A DNA stretch of 64,000 bases. Origin: Calliphora vicina (taxonomy: Eukaryota > Arthropoda > Insecta > Diptera > Calliphoridae). The position numbers and the translations under genes are program-made. Below, one piece after another: positions 11,147 to 22,555 of this stretch (its first letter is position 1; each line of letters starts with the position of its first letter). Below the pieces are notes generated by a model that was given only the letters and a program-made list of their open reading frames with translations, was not told the DNA's origin and did no database searches. The stretch spans positions 70,953,747-71,017,746 of the forward strand of contig NC_088784.1 of assembly GCF_958450345.1 (NCBI RefSeq), in the 5' to 3' direction.

Positions 11147-12689
11147 TCCATATTTGATCATAGCTCTCATACAAGGACCACTTCCGAGAATAACATCCAT
11201 AAAACGCGGTAAATTTTGTATGACAATCGCTCTAAAATAGGTCATAACTCCCATATTATTCCCATAAAAGGCCCATATCCGAGAAATACATTAATGAGCA
11301 TAAAAATCGATACATATTTAGTTTGAAGTGTGCATAAATCATACTACAGGACTTTGTGACTATCGATCCATTGACCCTAAATAAGGCTGTGGAAAATACA
11401 TTATAAAGATGGAGGCCATATACATTCTGGTACGATCTAGGTCCTAGAGGGTGGTGACAATTGGTGACAATTTCGTACATAAACGTCACTATGTACGAAA
11501 TTGTCACCAAATCTCGAAAACAAATAATAGAATTTCCGTATGTCCTATGTTGAAAAACAATTAAAACACGGACCTACACTATGGATATTTTGTTTTTATT
11601 CAACATTCCCCTTATTATCTCATCCACTGTAAATTAAAGATGCACATACCCACATATGTGTGGACATGTGAATGAGCAAGTGGAACGAGTACGTACATAC
11701 GATTTTCTTTTTTTGTAACATCCGCAGTTGACACAACACACGTGCAATGTAGTGGGAACAACCACCACGTAGCAAGCTTCATTTCATAATATTTCCCATA
11801 TTCTCATTTTCAAACTTAGTTTGTTAAGCCAAGTTATTGGAGGAGGGTGGAGAAGTGTAGAAGGTTTGTTGTCATCAAAAGTATGGGTACCCTACATGAC
11901 CACAAGATGGCACTGTGTTTTTGGTACTTAAAAGTTTTGTGTGCTGGGTCAGCCACTTAAGAACGTGTTTAGGAAAATGTGTTTGTTCATTTGTTGTAAA
12001 CCACATTAAAGCAGATTTTCGCTAAAGGATCTATTTCAATTTTAAAAATAAAAAATCGTAGAAAAAACCTTAAACCATAAGAGTCTTACAGAAAACTAAA
12101 AATAAAAATATTACTGCTTCAACAAACGATAAGAGAAATTTATACTAAAATCATATTTAATATAGGTTAACGCATTTCCTACGAGTGCTAAGTATTTGCA
12201 ACAACAGTAATCAATATCATTTCCGGATTTTGTTTAATGTTCGCCTGAACTATTTTTCTAACATTCTATTGACTTATGGTATTAGAGTAGTGCACCAACT
12301 GGTTTAAAATACCTGAGATCGTTATTTTTAGTTTTTTTTAGCGGAAATTAATTTTAAACAAAGTTGTTTAGATAATTTGGAAAGAGTGCACTCAGCGCAG
12401 ATGCAATAAATTAATATGATTACTGGACAGCTACATTATTTTGTTAGGACAAGGCAAAAATTATATAATAACCAAAGATAGAAATATAAAAATCACATGA
12501 TTTAAGGAATTCTAAAATGGCAAATGTATTAAGTTACAAGTAAAGCTTAAATACTACATGCAACCGGTAATAAAAATTTGTTTTTAGATATTTGAAGGAA
12601 TCTGTTACGTTATTTTAATCCCAGTTTAATGTACTTAATGTGACATTTAATTTAGAATTTTCTAATTTCTCGAAATTGTCCTTATATTG
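11147..12689. other. Non-coding stretch with one perfect hairpin
   Basis: No gene recognised. It holds a perfect 21-bp hairpin at 11461-11510, entered separately. The rest is AT-rich and looks single-copy within the window. Confidence 0.5.
11461..11510. repeat. Perfect 21-bp inverted repeat with 8-nt loop
   Basis: The arm TTGGTGACAATTTCGTACAT plus A at 11461-11481 is the exact complement of 11490-11510, with AACGTCAC between. A further partial copy of the GGTGACAATTG part lies just upstream at 11452-11462. No tract of T follows to suggest a Pol III product, and I see no gene next to it. Confidence 0.85.
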
Positions 12690-13008
12690 CACAGTGGGGC
12701 AGAATCAAAATGTTTTTGGAAATAAATCAGGCATTTCTAAATTGCTGGTCCGATCGAAATAAAATTTGACTTGGGCATTGACAAGGAGTATTCGAGTTTA
12801 TATTATTAAATAGACCCTACAGATGATTCAGGGGCGGCGCAACAGGGGCTCAAAGTAGGGTACCTTCGACATGTAAAATTTTTAAACATTTAATAACTTA
12901 AACTTGAATACTCCTTGTCTACGCCCTAGTCAAATTTTATCCCCATCGGAACAGCCATTTAGAAATGCCTGATTTATTTCCAAAAAAATTTGATTCTGCC
13001 CCACTGTG
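12690..13008. mobile_element. 319-bp MITE of the CACAGTGGGGCAG family
   Basis: Inverted arms of about 130 bp begin CACAGTGGGGCAGAATC. Flanks are TATTG on the left and TCTTG on the right, four of five identical, consistent with an aged 5-bp duplication. The centre carries a GGGGCGGCGCAACAGGGGCT block also seen, in reverse, next to the LINE in the 4067 element. It is non-coding. Confidence 0.8.
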
Positions 13009-13423
13009 TCTTGCAGTAAACACTGTCACAGTAGGACTCTTTTCAGAATCTCTCTTAACCAGTTCAAAATTATTCTAAATTTATAGCCTTTTTTCTGTTC
13101 TAATAAAAAAAGTTTACATACTGTCATTGCTGTTTTTTTTTGAGTTACATGACGTCAGCACATAGAATTAAATAAAATGTGACATCTGTGTTTTAATTTA
13201 TATGTTTATTGTAGCAGTAGTTGTTGTTTTTGCTCATTTTATTGTAACAGCAAGAGCGACCTACAAAAAAAAGATTTCTTCCGTTCCTAATTGTGAGTTT
13301 GAAGTTGGTTAAATGAAATAAATCAAACAAACAACATGAAAACTAAAAACTATATATTTAAAAACATTGTCAATGTAACAATTGTTGAGGCATGTAAATA
13401 AAATTTTCATAAATTTAAAGATA
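13009..13423. other. Non-coding AT-rich spacer
   Basis: Nothing recognised. Confidence 0.5.
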
Positions 13424-13602
13424 CCCAGCAGTTAAGCAAGGCTGACTCCAATTTATATATTTTGGGTCATTTAACACGTATGTATGTGCTGTTTGTAGTG
13501 CTGAGAGAAGTCAATTGGTTACTTTATACATCCCATGTAATCTAGCGTGAAGACAATTGTCACTTAAGTATCTCTAAGTAATCTAGAAAGTAGTCACTTT
13601 AA
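13424..13602. mobile_element. CCCAGCAGTT-family element, left fragment (copy C)
   Basis: The sequence starts CCCAGCAGTTAAGCAAG and follows copy B closely for about 180 bp through the first 40-bp repeats. It then stops abruptly at AGTCACTTTAATC. The right part is missing. Confidence 0.7.
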
Positions 13603-13612
13603 TCAATTTATA

Positions 13613-14607
13613 TCAAAGGATAGGAAGTTTTTAGTTTTCTAGTTTTTAAAAATATATAAAGCTTTTGACAATTAAAAAATTCATGGCATACTTTTTTGAA
13701 AAATATGATAAAAAATGCTTTTAATTTTATTTTTGGGAAGATAGAAATTTTTCAAATTGGAATTAAATTTTTGTTTATGAATATTTTTTTTTATCAAATT
13801 TTATAGATATATTGATTTTTCTATTGAAAATGGTAAATAAAAACAAATTTTGGAACTTGTTATCAGGAATCCCCCAAAAGTTTTTTGGCTATTATATCCA
13901 TACCAGGATCGGGGTTATCGGAACTCTTTACAAAATAATTAAGAATATATTGAGCCATCTACAATTGGTTACTATTTATATTTTGATATCAACTATGCGG
14001 TTTGAGAATTTCAGCTTTAAAATTGAATTTTACATAAAAAATAGGCGTTTTTTTTGGATGGATCTGGTCCCCTCGGTATCAAAAATTATCAAATTTTTTT
14101 TTTCATTTAAAATATTTAATGTAAAGTTAGCTTTTCAAAAAGTATAAATTCCTATTAATCTTATAAGATATTTTTTAGATAACTTAAAAAGAAAAAAAAA
14201 ATACTTTTTTCCAATAAATTAGCGAAAAATCGCTATTTTAAAATTTTTTAAATTTAAATGCATATAACTTTGGAGTTTGTCATTATTTTTAAACAATTCT
14301 TTTTCTATTTGACATCCGGGAATCTGGCTGGTTTAATTTGGAGGCAACGGAAGTATTGTAAATACCCTGATGTCTACCCCTTGGGTATCACAATGGGATC
14401 AGATCTGAATGGACCCAAGTGAGCTGCTTGAGGAGCAGCAGCCCATGGAACCTAACCTAACCTATAAATGTGTTGGAGAATGGATAAAATCGGGATATAT
14501 TTGGGAAATTTTTGACCCCGCTGTTATCAAACAAATTTTGATAATTTAATTTTCAAATGCGAATATCTCTTAAGCTATAAGTGATAATTGATAGCTACGA
14601 CGCGTCG
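13613..14607. repeat. Old dispersed repeat, part 1 (also at 53.5 kb)
   Basis: Similarity to 53530-54400 can be followed in order. Both copies have GTTTTGTTTATGAATA-like sequence, a GGAATCCC block, an ATACGATTAGAGAA/ACTATGCGGTTTGAGAA block, TTTAAATGCAYATAAC, and AATTTTCAAATGYGAATATC followed by TAAGCTATAAG. A 111-codon open frame at 13812-14147 lies inside but is AT-rich, is not kept open in the other copy and resembles no family. The CACAGTG element at 14608 has inserted into this repeat. Confidence 0.55.
14312..14466 (-). repeat. Short insertion ending in TTAGG-type pentamers
   Basis: A block of distinctly higher GC content (CAATGGGATCAGATCTGAAT, GAGCTGCTTGAGGAGCAGCA) ends at 14449-14463 with AACCTAACCTAACCT. 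It interrupts the old repeat and is absent from the relative at 54.1 kb. It looks like a SINE or a LINE 3' end with a pentanucleotide tail. Only three pentamers are present, so this is not a telomere array. Confidence 0.45.
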
Positions 14608-16330
14608 CACAGTGGAAAATTTTTGTCAATATCGGATCAAAAATCTGTAACTTATGAATGAATGAGGATTTTTAAAAGATTTTTTTTGGAATAGGTGGGA
14701 CCTTAAGCTGTAATATGGATTTTTAATCTGAAAAATCAAATTATTTAAAAAAAAGTTATGAACGGTTAAAAATACATTTTTTGATTTTTTTTGAGTTTTT
14801 GTATAAAAGTAATAGTATTATAGTAGCTCTAACTCACATATTTTTAAACCGATTCCAAAATTTTAAACAATTATGGAGAGGCATCGTGTAAGTATTTCAT
14901 AAATGTCTGCATATTTTACGAAATTATGTAAATTTTTATAAAAAGTTTCGCATTTTTATACCTTTCACCTTCGTGAAAAGGGTATATATAAGTTTGTCAT
15001 TCCGTTTGTAATTTCTACATTTTTCATTTCCGACCCTATAAAGTATATATATTCTGGATCCTTATAGATAGCGGAATCGATATAGCCATGTCCGTCTGTC
15101 CGTCTGTGTGTTGAAATCAACTTTCAGAAGCCCCCAAATAACTTACATACACGATTCATACATCAATATCTCCGAAATTCTTCTGGCTCGGTCGCTATTT
15201 AAAATCGAGAAAATCTGTCCACAAATGGCTGAGATATAAGGAAAAAACTAGGACAACCTCGATTTTTGACCTATTTTTGATCTATATCTGGATTACTAAG
15301 TCATTAATATAGACAATATGGATATCTAATGATAGATATTTCAAAGACCTTTGCAACGACGTAAATAAGACCATAGTAAGTTGGACATACAATGGGTCAA
15401 AATCGGAAAAAAATATTTTTTAACCCGAATTTTTTTTTCATCAAAAATTTTTTTTTGTCATAAATTCTTTTTCCTAAAAAATTAAAAACTTTTTTAAAAA
15501 CTTTTTTTAAAAAAAATTAAAAAACTATTTGGAAAAAAAAATTTAACAAAATTTTAAAACATTAAAAAAAAAATTTTGATTTTGTTAAATAAAAATATTT
15601 AAAAAAAAAAATAATTTTAAGTATAATTTGGTGAAGGGTATATAAGATTCGGCACAACCGAATATAGCTCTCTTACTTGTTTTTTATTCATATGCTAAAA
15701 GGTGTTAATGAAAAGTTGAATAAGTTTTACAATTTTCATCCGATTAAAAATATTAAAACACTGTTTTGTTAAGAACTAAATTTACTTTATACATAGTTAT
15801 AATTTTTTTTAAGCTATCATAGCAAAATAATCAATTAAAATCAAAAAAAGCTGATAATTTTTTTTTTCTTAATTTCTGAGTTGCTCAACATTTTTGAATA
15901 CCATTTGTTTATAGGCACAAAAAGGCAGTTAATTTTCATAAATATTTTATATAATAAGTTAGACTTTAATTCCATGTTAAAACTAGATCGGCGGCAAACG
16001 GCGCCAATAATTAAAATCCTAGTCAAAGTTGCGTAGTTAAGCCAAAAAACATATATTTTAAATACATACAAAACTCATTACAAATATAGAATCTGGACAA
16101 GATACCCTTTCCAACAAGGTATAACAATCCTAAAAAATATAATTATAAATATTAAAAATACGCCTTTGAATATGGTCTAATTTTAACTTTTTTTGACATA
16201 ATAATTATATTTTCTGCAAATAATTATTGCTTGACATCTTAACTTTATGATAGAACTTGTTTTATGGTTAATTTCAATCATTTGCAAAAATCAATTATGA
16301 GATGCATTCACCTTATATAAATCCACTGTG
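14608..16330. mobile_element. CACAGTGGA-ended element with CGTCG target duplication (Transib-like)
   Basis: The left end is CACAGTGGAAAATTTTTG and the right end is AAATCCACTGTG. Inverted identity is short, about 9 bp. The 5 bp on each side are identical: CGTCG at 14603-14607 and 16331-16335. A CACAGTG start with a CGNCG-type 5-bp duplication is the published signature of Transib elements. No transposase frame is visible. A hairpin-ended repeat (14957-15680) sits inside. The rest is AT-rich. Confidence 0.65.
14957..15680 (+). repeat. Hairpin-ended dispersed repeat, copy i
   Basis: It starts with ATACCTTTCACCTTCGTGAA followed by AAGGGTAT (a hairpin). It then carries the block TTCCGACCCTATAAAGTATA and a CCATGTCCGTCTGTCCGTCT run, and ends GGTGAAGGGTATATAAGATT followed by CGGCACAACCG (a second hairpin) and CTCTCTTACTTGTTTTT. 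The body is non-coding with long A/T runs at 15460-15610. The same layout recurs at 21835-22555, with partial copies at 20740, 25576 and 40735. Confidence 0.75.
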
Positions 16331-17060
16331 CGTCGTCGCGACGAGGTTAGAGCTCGATGAGGAAATTCAATATATGTAGTTTTATAACATCGCACTGGTT
16401 CCTCTAAAGAGAGTCGACTCAAAATTTAAAAATTTTCATTAGAGGCAAAAAACTGTTTTTTTTTAATACATTACAATAAAAGTCGAAGACGAATACAACT
16501 GTATTTTGTGTCGAAAGAGTAGAAAATGATGTAAGAATTTTACAGTGGGTAGATATGATCACTCCAGTGAATTTTTTGATTTTTTTAATATCATGAAAAT
16601 CATTATAGTCCGACTTAAATCTTTTTTTTCACAACCGAATCTATTATTCAACCAAATCTCCAACAAACCGAAACTTTTAAATTTTAATCGATGGATAAAT
16701 TTTAGAATTTTCGTTATCTTAAAAAAAAATCAAATAATTAAGCTTTTGGAAGTTACAGATTTATTTACATTTTTTTGAAATTACGCTTATTTTGATATCC
16801 ATATTCTATCAGATAGGGGAGAAAATATTTTTCGAAAAATTCAAATAAAATTCTATCTAGATTGAATTTTGAAAAACTAAAAAAACCGTATCGGTGAATA
16901 TATATGAGGCTTATGAAATATTAGTTTAATCGAATTACTTTAAATAATTCTAAGTCAAAATCCAAAACACTTAAAATTTTTGTGAAAAATTACAAACGTT
17001 CGAAAATTTCTGATACAGCATTGAAAGCGTCTTACTTATAGAGAGCTTTGACATCAATAG
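16331..17060. other. Continuation of the old repeat and AT-rich sequence
   Basis: The target duplication CGTCG (16331-16335) is followed by CGCGACGAGG and then AT-rich sequence. It probably is the other half of the repeat split by the 14608 element. The open frame at 16545-16778 is low-complexity and resembles no protein. Confidence 0.4.
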
Positions 17061-18289
17061 TTTTCTTTGGGAACACCTTATTTTTCTTCCATACAATCAG
17101 GGCCACCCTAATATACATACATGTATGTATGAATGTGAAGGAGGGGACAAAATGAAACAAACAGAACTAGTAGAAGCAGAAAAACATCAGGTTGGTTACA
17201 TAACATTCTTGTTTGGTATTGGCCAAAAAGTTAGGTTTTGCATTGAATTTTGGCCATGTTTGCTTTTTTATGAATATTTTTTTTTTTATTATTTTTCTAA
17301 AAACAAAAACTACATACAATATTTTTAATGTTGTCATATAAATTATACCAAAAATGTACAAACGATGTACAAAATAGTATGTAAGTAGTTATGTTCTTTT
17401 TTTATAATTAATCATTTGCAGTATGTCTATAAATGAATATTTGTGGTTAAACTTGTAACAATACAAAACCTGGTTTATTTACAAGCCTGTATAGTTATTA
17501 TTGTATAATTTCTCCATTTTTTTTAATATTTATTTAGTTCTTTTTCTCATTTTTATATTGTAAATATTTTTATTTCATTTTTTTCATTTAAATATTTAAT
17601 GTAAATTAGTTGGCATCAAACAACAAGCCATAGTGAAATAGTAAATATTAACATTTAATTATAAAAAGAGGTATAATTAACTAGTTAAAACAAATATGTA
17701 GTAAGTAGCAGGGTGACCAATAATGAACTATGTCAAAAATAAAATTCCCTGCTTCAGTAATACAACTTTTATAAGATACCAAACTCGTATAAGATACTCT
17801 GAAACAATTTGTGGTATAGTGGTCACTTTACTAACCACCTTTTCTATAGTATTTAGAATATAGTTCATTTGCATCTATTGGCATTTTGCTAAACAATTAC
17901 ATTTTTTAAAGTCATGATTTATTGTTTTCTTGCTTAACTTTGCCGTCAGGTTGCTCTGGTTAGATTAATAGATTAATTTGAAAATATTCTAAACCGCAGT
18001 TTTTCTAAGAAACTTTCAAGCATTTTATAAAAAATGCACAGAGTGTTTATTGTTCATCTAATTCAGTGTTATTTCGTTTGTTTGTCCAGAAAATTTAGTC
18101 AAAATTATTAGATTTCAAACAAATTTATACGCTACGAAAATTTATATTATAATTATTTTTAATGCCAACCAACACGGTGGTTAATAAACTAACCACCTGG
18201 AGTGGTTTTGAATTACTTTTTTTTATTTTTTTATAATAAACTAACCTTAAAGTAAAAATGCAATTGTTTTGATTTTAAACTTATACACA
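17061..18289. other. Non-coding AT-rich stretch
   Basis: No gene or complete element recognised. Around 17085-17110 the sequence GGCCACCCTAATATACATAC resembles the end of a short inverted-repeat-like block at 55070-55090. Confidence 0.45.
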
Positions 18290-18365
18290 AAGGGTTCAAT
18301 TCCCGTCAAAATCTCTGGGGTTTTCCACAGGCAAGCAATAATAGCTGCGAAGTTTGTATTTGTTT
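18290..18365 (+). repeat. tRNA-derived SINE, degenerate copy 2
   Basis: GGGTTCAATTCCCGTCAAAA at 18292-18311 matches a B box. It is followed by TCTCTGGGGTTTTCCACAGG and CAAGCAATAATAGCTGCGAA, in the same order as at 2.63 kb (CTCTGGGAATATCTGCAGAC, AAGCAAG). The 5' half is not recognisable. Confidence 0.45.
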
Positions 18366-19090
18366 AAAAAATAGCTTTTGCTAGAAAAATGTTGTCTTAG
18401 AATGAAGTAGAATCTTTTTGGTTTCGGTTAACCTGCTTTTATTTAATTAAATATTATACCAATAGAATAATAAATAATACATTCATATGTATACATTTGC
18501 TTAACAGCAAAGTATATAAAGTGGTCTTTGCCATAAGCCAATTAAAATTCCTATCTTTGTTAGATCAGTCCAATCTTGAATCATATAAAACTAAAAATAA
18601 ATAACACGGCAATTTAACAATAAACTACTCACAACATTCACATGTCATTCTACACTTTGATTAGAATACTTTTTAACAGCAAGGCTAAATAATTATATCC
18701 TTTAAATTAATATTATATACAAAAATTAATGACATTTTAATACATAGTCCAATTGCTGCTTCGGTTTAATATTGATTCATACATTCATTCGTTCTCATTA
18801 GGTTTTAACGTAATCTATACTGAATTATCTTTCTAAAAAGTTGTACAAAAAATCTTTTTCCCTCAAGAAACTTAATTTTTTATTTTGGCACTCGAATCAG
18901 TGCTGAGATGTTTTTGAGTAGATTTTTTTGGCCTCAAAGTTGCTCTCCTTGTTCCTACAAAATTTAAAAACATCAGCAAAAATGTTGTTCTTATACGAAT
19001 GTCAAAGAATTTTATATTTATATAGTAGTTCTAGAATATATCTACAAAATATACTTTGTAAAAAATTTATTTTGAACTGACGTACCTACC
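18366..19090. other. Non-coding AT-rich stretch
   Basis: Nothing recognised. Confidence 0.5.
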
Positions 19091-20640
19091 TAGGATATTT
19101 CAAAAATATCAGTTATATATTTATAGATAGATATATATAAAACACAACAAATTTTTCTATCTACCTATGACCGCTATATACTCTGAAACCATCCAACCGA
19201 TGAGCTCCAAACTGGTTTCATTAGAAAGATAATTTTGTGAAGATGGTTTCAGACACCTATTAGGTCCATTTTCACATAAAATTTGTTTCCAATTTTTAAC
19301 TATTGAAAATTTCTATGTCTTGAAATGCACATGTAGACACTTCTCACGATTTTGAAAATTCAAATTTTAATGGGGTAAAAATGGGTAAAATCGGTAACTC
19401 TACATCTCCGGCACTAATAAAGCTAGCACTAAAAATCCAACTCAATCTGAATTTATGCAAAAAATAGGTATATAGGTATGTGATACTTTTTGATTTTTTT
19501 ACTTACCTATTGTTGTGCAAAAAATAGGTATATAGGCATGTGATACTTTTTGATTTTTTTACTTAAAGGGGATAAAACGGACGAACACCAAGTTTTGGTT
19601 CTTTTAAATTGAATTGTTGTTCTTCTAAAAAATATGAAACGTAAAAAGGGGGAGGGGTAAAATTTATCTCTCGTTTTGGTACTTTTTTACATAAAATTTT
19701 CTATGTACATTTAATGTTACTTTTCTAGAGAGTGACAAAAAATTTACCATAACATGTGAATTACGCATAGTACTGTACCTTTAAAACGTGATGGTTCCTG
19801 GACTAATTTTCCTTGCTAATTCGAAAATGGATTTTTTTATACTGTCGTATTCGAAATCCAACATATTAGTTTCAGTTTTCGGTTTCCACTCGGACAAGTA
19901 TATTTCTACTATAGTAAAAACTGAGTGGTTAATAATGAAAATATGAAGAACGTTTGTTTTTTCGCCCACAGAAGGATCATTTGGGATAATTTAATCATTT
20001 TCACTTCTAAAAACGAATATCCTATGATAAAAGCAAACCGTTTTTCATGCCTCCAAATTGTTTAATTGTTTGTTTATGCTTAAAACTCTCAAAATTTTTA
20101 CTGAAAGCCGAAAATGGGCATGATTGGTATTTATTGGCGTGGCACCACCAATAAATAGTTATTTTCGTCGTACAAACCTCGATCACGAAAGTAAATAGTT
20201 ATTTGTAAATACCTTGAGAACTTTATAGTGGAAGTCTTAAAATTTTCCCGAATATCATGCTTTTAATTTTAAAACCAATACCGCAGAAAATGGGCGGTAT
20301 TGGATTAGTGGGCGTTAATTTCAAATATCTAAAGAACTATAATCGTAAAAAGATTTAAACTTTGTACAAATTAATTTCGACGGAGTTTGACTGAAAATGG
20401 GCGGAATTGGATTAGTGGGCGTGGGACCTATTATACAAAGTAAATATTTATTTTCGAATATGTGGAGAAGTACAATTGTGACTTGCATTTTATGGTCATA
20501 ATCAGAGCGATTAATTCTATGGATCGTAAATTGATTTTAACATTGTGTCCTCATCGTGAAAAAGTTGTCGCAATGACTGAACACAGTAAACAATTTTAGA
20601 AAACCAATAAATTAAAATTTTTTTTTTTTTTAATATAAAT
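19091..20640. repeat. Repeat-rich non-coding block
   Basis: It contains a 60-bp tandem duplication (19456-19575). Three spaced copies of a GAAAATGGGCGGTATTGGAT / TAGTGGGCGT motif lie at about 20106, 20283 and 20391. Phrases such as TTTTGGTACTTTTTTACATA also occur around 39.0-39.2 kb. This suggests an old, multi-part non-coding element whose ends I cannot place. Confidence 0.45.
19456..19575 (+). repeat. 60-bp tandem duplication
   Basis: A 60-bp unit starting TGCAAAAAATAGGTATATAG occurs twice head to tail (19456 and 19516). Roughly 50 bp of each unit are nearly identical, including ATGTGATACTTTTTGATTTT. Confidence 0.85.
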
Positions 20641-20739
20641 AAATAAAGAAATGAATTTATTTAATTTTATTAGCGAAAATAATTTTATGGCAAACAATTT
20701 TTGTTTAAATTTCTTGTTTTATTTTAATTTAATTTTTTT

Positions 20740-20990
20740 TTTTTTTAAATTTTCAAAAAAAAAAAATTATTACTGAAACAAATTTTATAACAAAAAAATC
20801 CGGCTTAACAGATATTTTTCCCGATTTTTGACCCATTTTAGGCCCTACTTACTTTGGCCTTATATACGCCATTGCAAAGGTCTTTGAAATATCTATTATT
20901 GGATATCCATATTGTCTATATTAATGACTGAATTACTAACCAGATATGGATAAAAATTAGGTCAAAAATCGAGGTTGTTTTAAAATCAGT
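20740..20990 (-). repeat. Hairpin-ended repeat, internal fragment v
   Basis: The reverse complement matches the middle of copy i: GGTCAAAAATCGAGG, then TATAGACAATATGGATATC, then TTTCAAAGACCTTTGCAA. Both ends are missing. Confidence 0.6.
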
Positions 20991-21039
20991 TTTTGTTTTG
21001 TCGGCTCCATAATCATTGAAGACTTGTGTTATATTTGTT

Positions 21040-21790
21040 ACAATGTTTTTTTGTATTTCTTCTATAGAATATGATGTGTTTTACAGTATTTTCTATGGAA
21101 AAATTACATTATAATAGTTTTTCTATAGAAAACTTTCTGTATAACAGCTTCTTGTATACAAATTTTGAGTATAAAGGTATTTACATTGGAAAATTTTGTG
21201 TGTAACCGTTTTAAAGTAAAGTTTCAGTATAACAGTTTTTTCTATAAACAAATTTCGAGAAGGATTTTATCTATAGAAAATATATGTAATGGTTTTGTTA
21301 TAGAATATAATATGAAACGGTCTTGTATAACAGATTTTCTATAGATAGTTTCTTGTATAATAGTTTTTCTTTTTAATTTGGAAAAGTTTTTCTATAAAAA
21401 ACTTTCTGTATATCAGCCTTTTTTATACAAATTGTGTGAATAACAGTTTTTATTTTGGAAAATTTTGTGTGTAACCGATTTAAAGTTAAGTTTCAGTATA
21501 ACAGTTTTTTCTATAAATAAATTTCGAGAAGCATTTTATCTATAGAAAATATATATAATGGTTTTATTATAGAAAATAATGTGAAACGTTCTTGTATAAC
21601 AATTTTTCTACAGATAATTTTTTGTATAACAGTTTTCCTATAGAAAATTTTCTGTATAACAATTTGCCTGTAAAATGTAGTATGTATAACAGTTATTCAA
21701 TCGATATGTTTGTGTATAATAGTTTTTTTCTATAGAAAGTAACAGTTTTTTCAATGAAAAATATTCTGTATAAACTTTTTTTTGAAAATT
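21040..21790 (+). repeat. Minisatellite with higher-order period
   Basis: Diverged units of about 30 bp of the form TTTTCTATAGAAAATTTTCT followed by GTATAACAG repeat through the block. On top of this a longer segment repeats once: GGAAAATTTTGTGTGTAACC occurs at 21188 and 21457, a 269-bp period, with the following 150 bp also matching. No coding potential. Confidence 0.75.
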
Positions 21791-21834
21791 TTAAGAAATA
21801 TCAATTTTAGTAGTATGAGGGTGAACAAACGTTT

Positions 21835-22555
21835 TTTATACCCTTCAGCTTCGTGAGAAGGGTATATATAAGTTTGTCATTCCGTTTGTAATTTCTACAT
21901 TTTTCATTTCCGACCCTATAAAGTATATATATTCTGGATCCTTATAGATAGCGGAGTCGATTAAGCCATGTCCGTCTGTCTGTCTGCCTGTCTGTTGAAA
22001 TCAGTTTTCTGAAGACCCCAGATATCTTCGGGATCCAAATCTTCAATAATTCTGTCAGACATGCTTTCGAGAATTTTGCTATTTAAAATCAGCAAAATCG
22101 GTCCACAAATGGCTGAGATATGAGGAAAAAACCAAGACAACCTCGATTTTTGACCAATTTTTGACATACATACATATATCTGGATTACTAAGACATTAAT
22201 ATAGACAATATGGATATCTAATGATAGATATTTCAAAGACATTTGCAACGACGTATATAAGACCATATTAAGTTGGACATACAATGGGTCAAAATCGGGA
22301 AAAAAAATTTTAACCCGAATTTTTTTTTTCAAAAAAAAAAAATTTTTTTAAAATTTAAAAAAAAAAATTTTAAATTTAAAAAAATTTAAATTTAAAAAAA
22401 AAAAAATTTAAAATAAATTTTTTTACAAAAAATTAAAAAAACAACTAAAAAAAATTTAATTTTGTTTACCTAAAAATATTTAAAATTTTGAAGTATAATT
22501 TGGTGAAGGGTATATAAGATTCGGCACAGCCGAATATAGCACTCTTACTTGTTTT
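21835..22555 (+). repeat. Hairpin-ended dispersed repeat, copy ii
   Basis: It has the same layout as copy i: a 5' hairpin from ATACCCTTCAGCTTCGTGAG and AAGGGTAT, the CCGACCCTATAAAGTATATA block, a CCATGTCCGTCTGTCTGTCT run, an A/T-rich body, and the end GGTGAAGGGTATATAAGATT with CGGCACAGCCG and CTTACTTGTTTT. It has 5' and 3' ends at the same positions as copy i, which supports a discrete element of about 720 bp. The open frame on the minus strand across its start is a by-product of the repeat. Confidence 0.75.

Noticed and set aside
13812..14147. 111-codon frame as a gene
   Set aside because: Inside a dispersed repeat; the homologous region at 53.6-54 kb does not keep it.
14449..14463. Telomeric repeat
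   Set aside because: Only three pentamers at the end of an insertion; more likely a retroelement tail.
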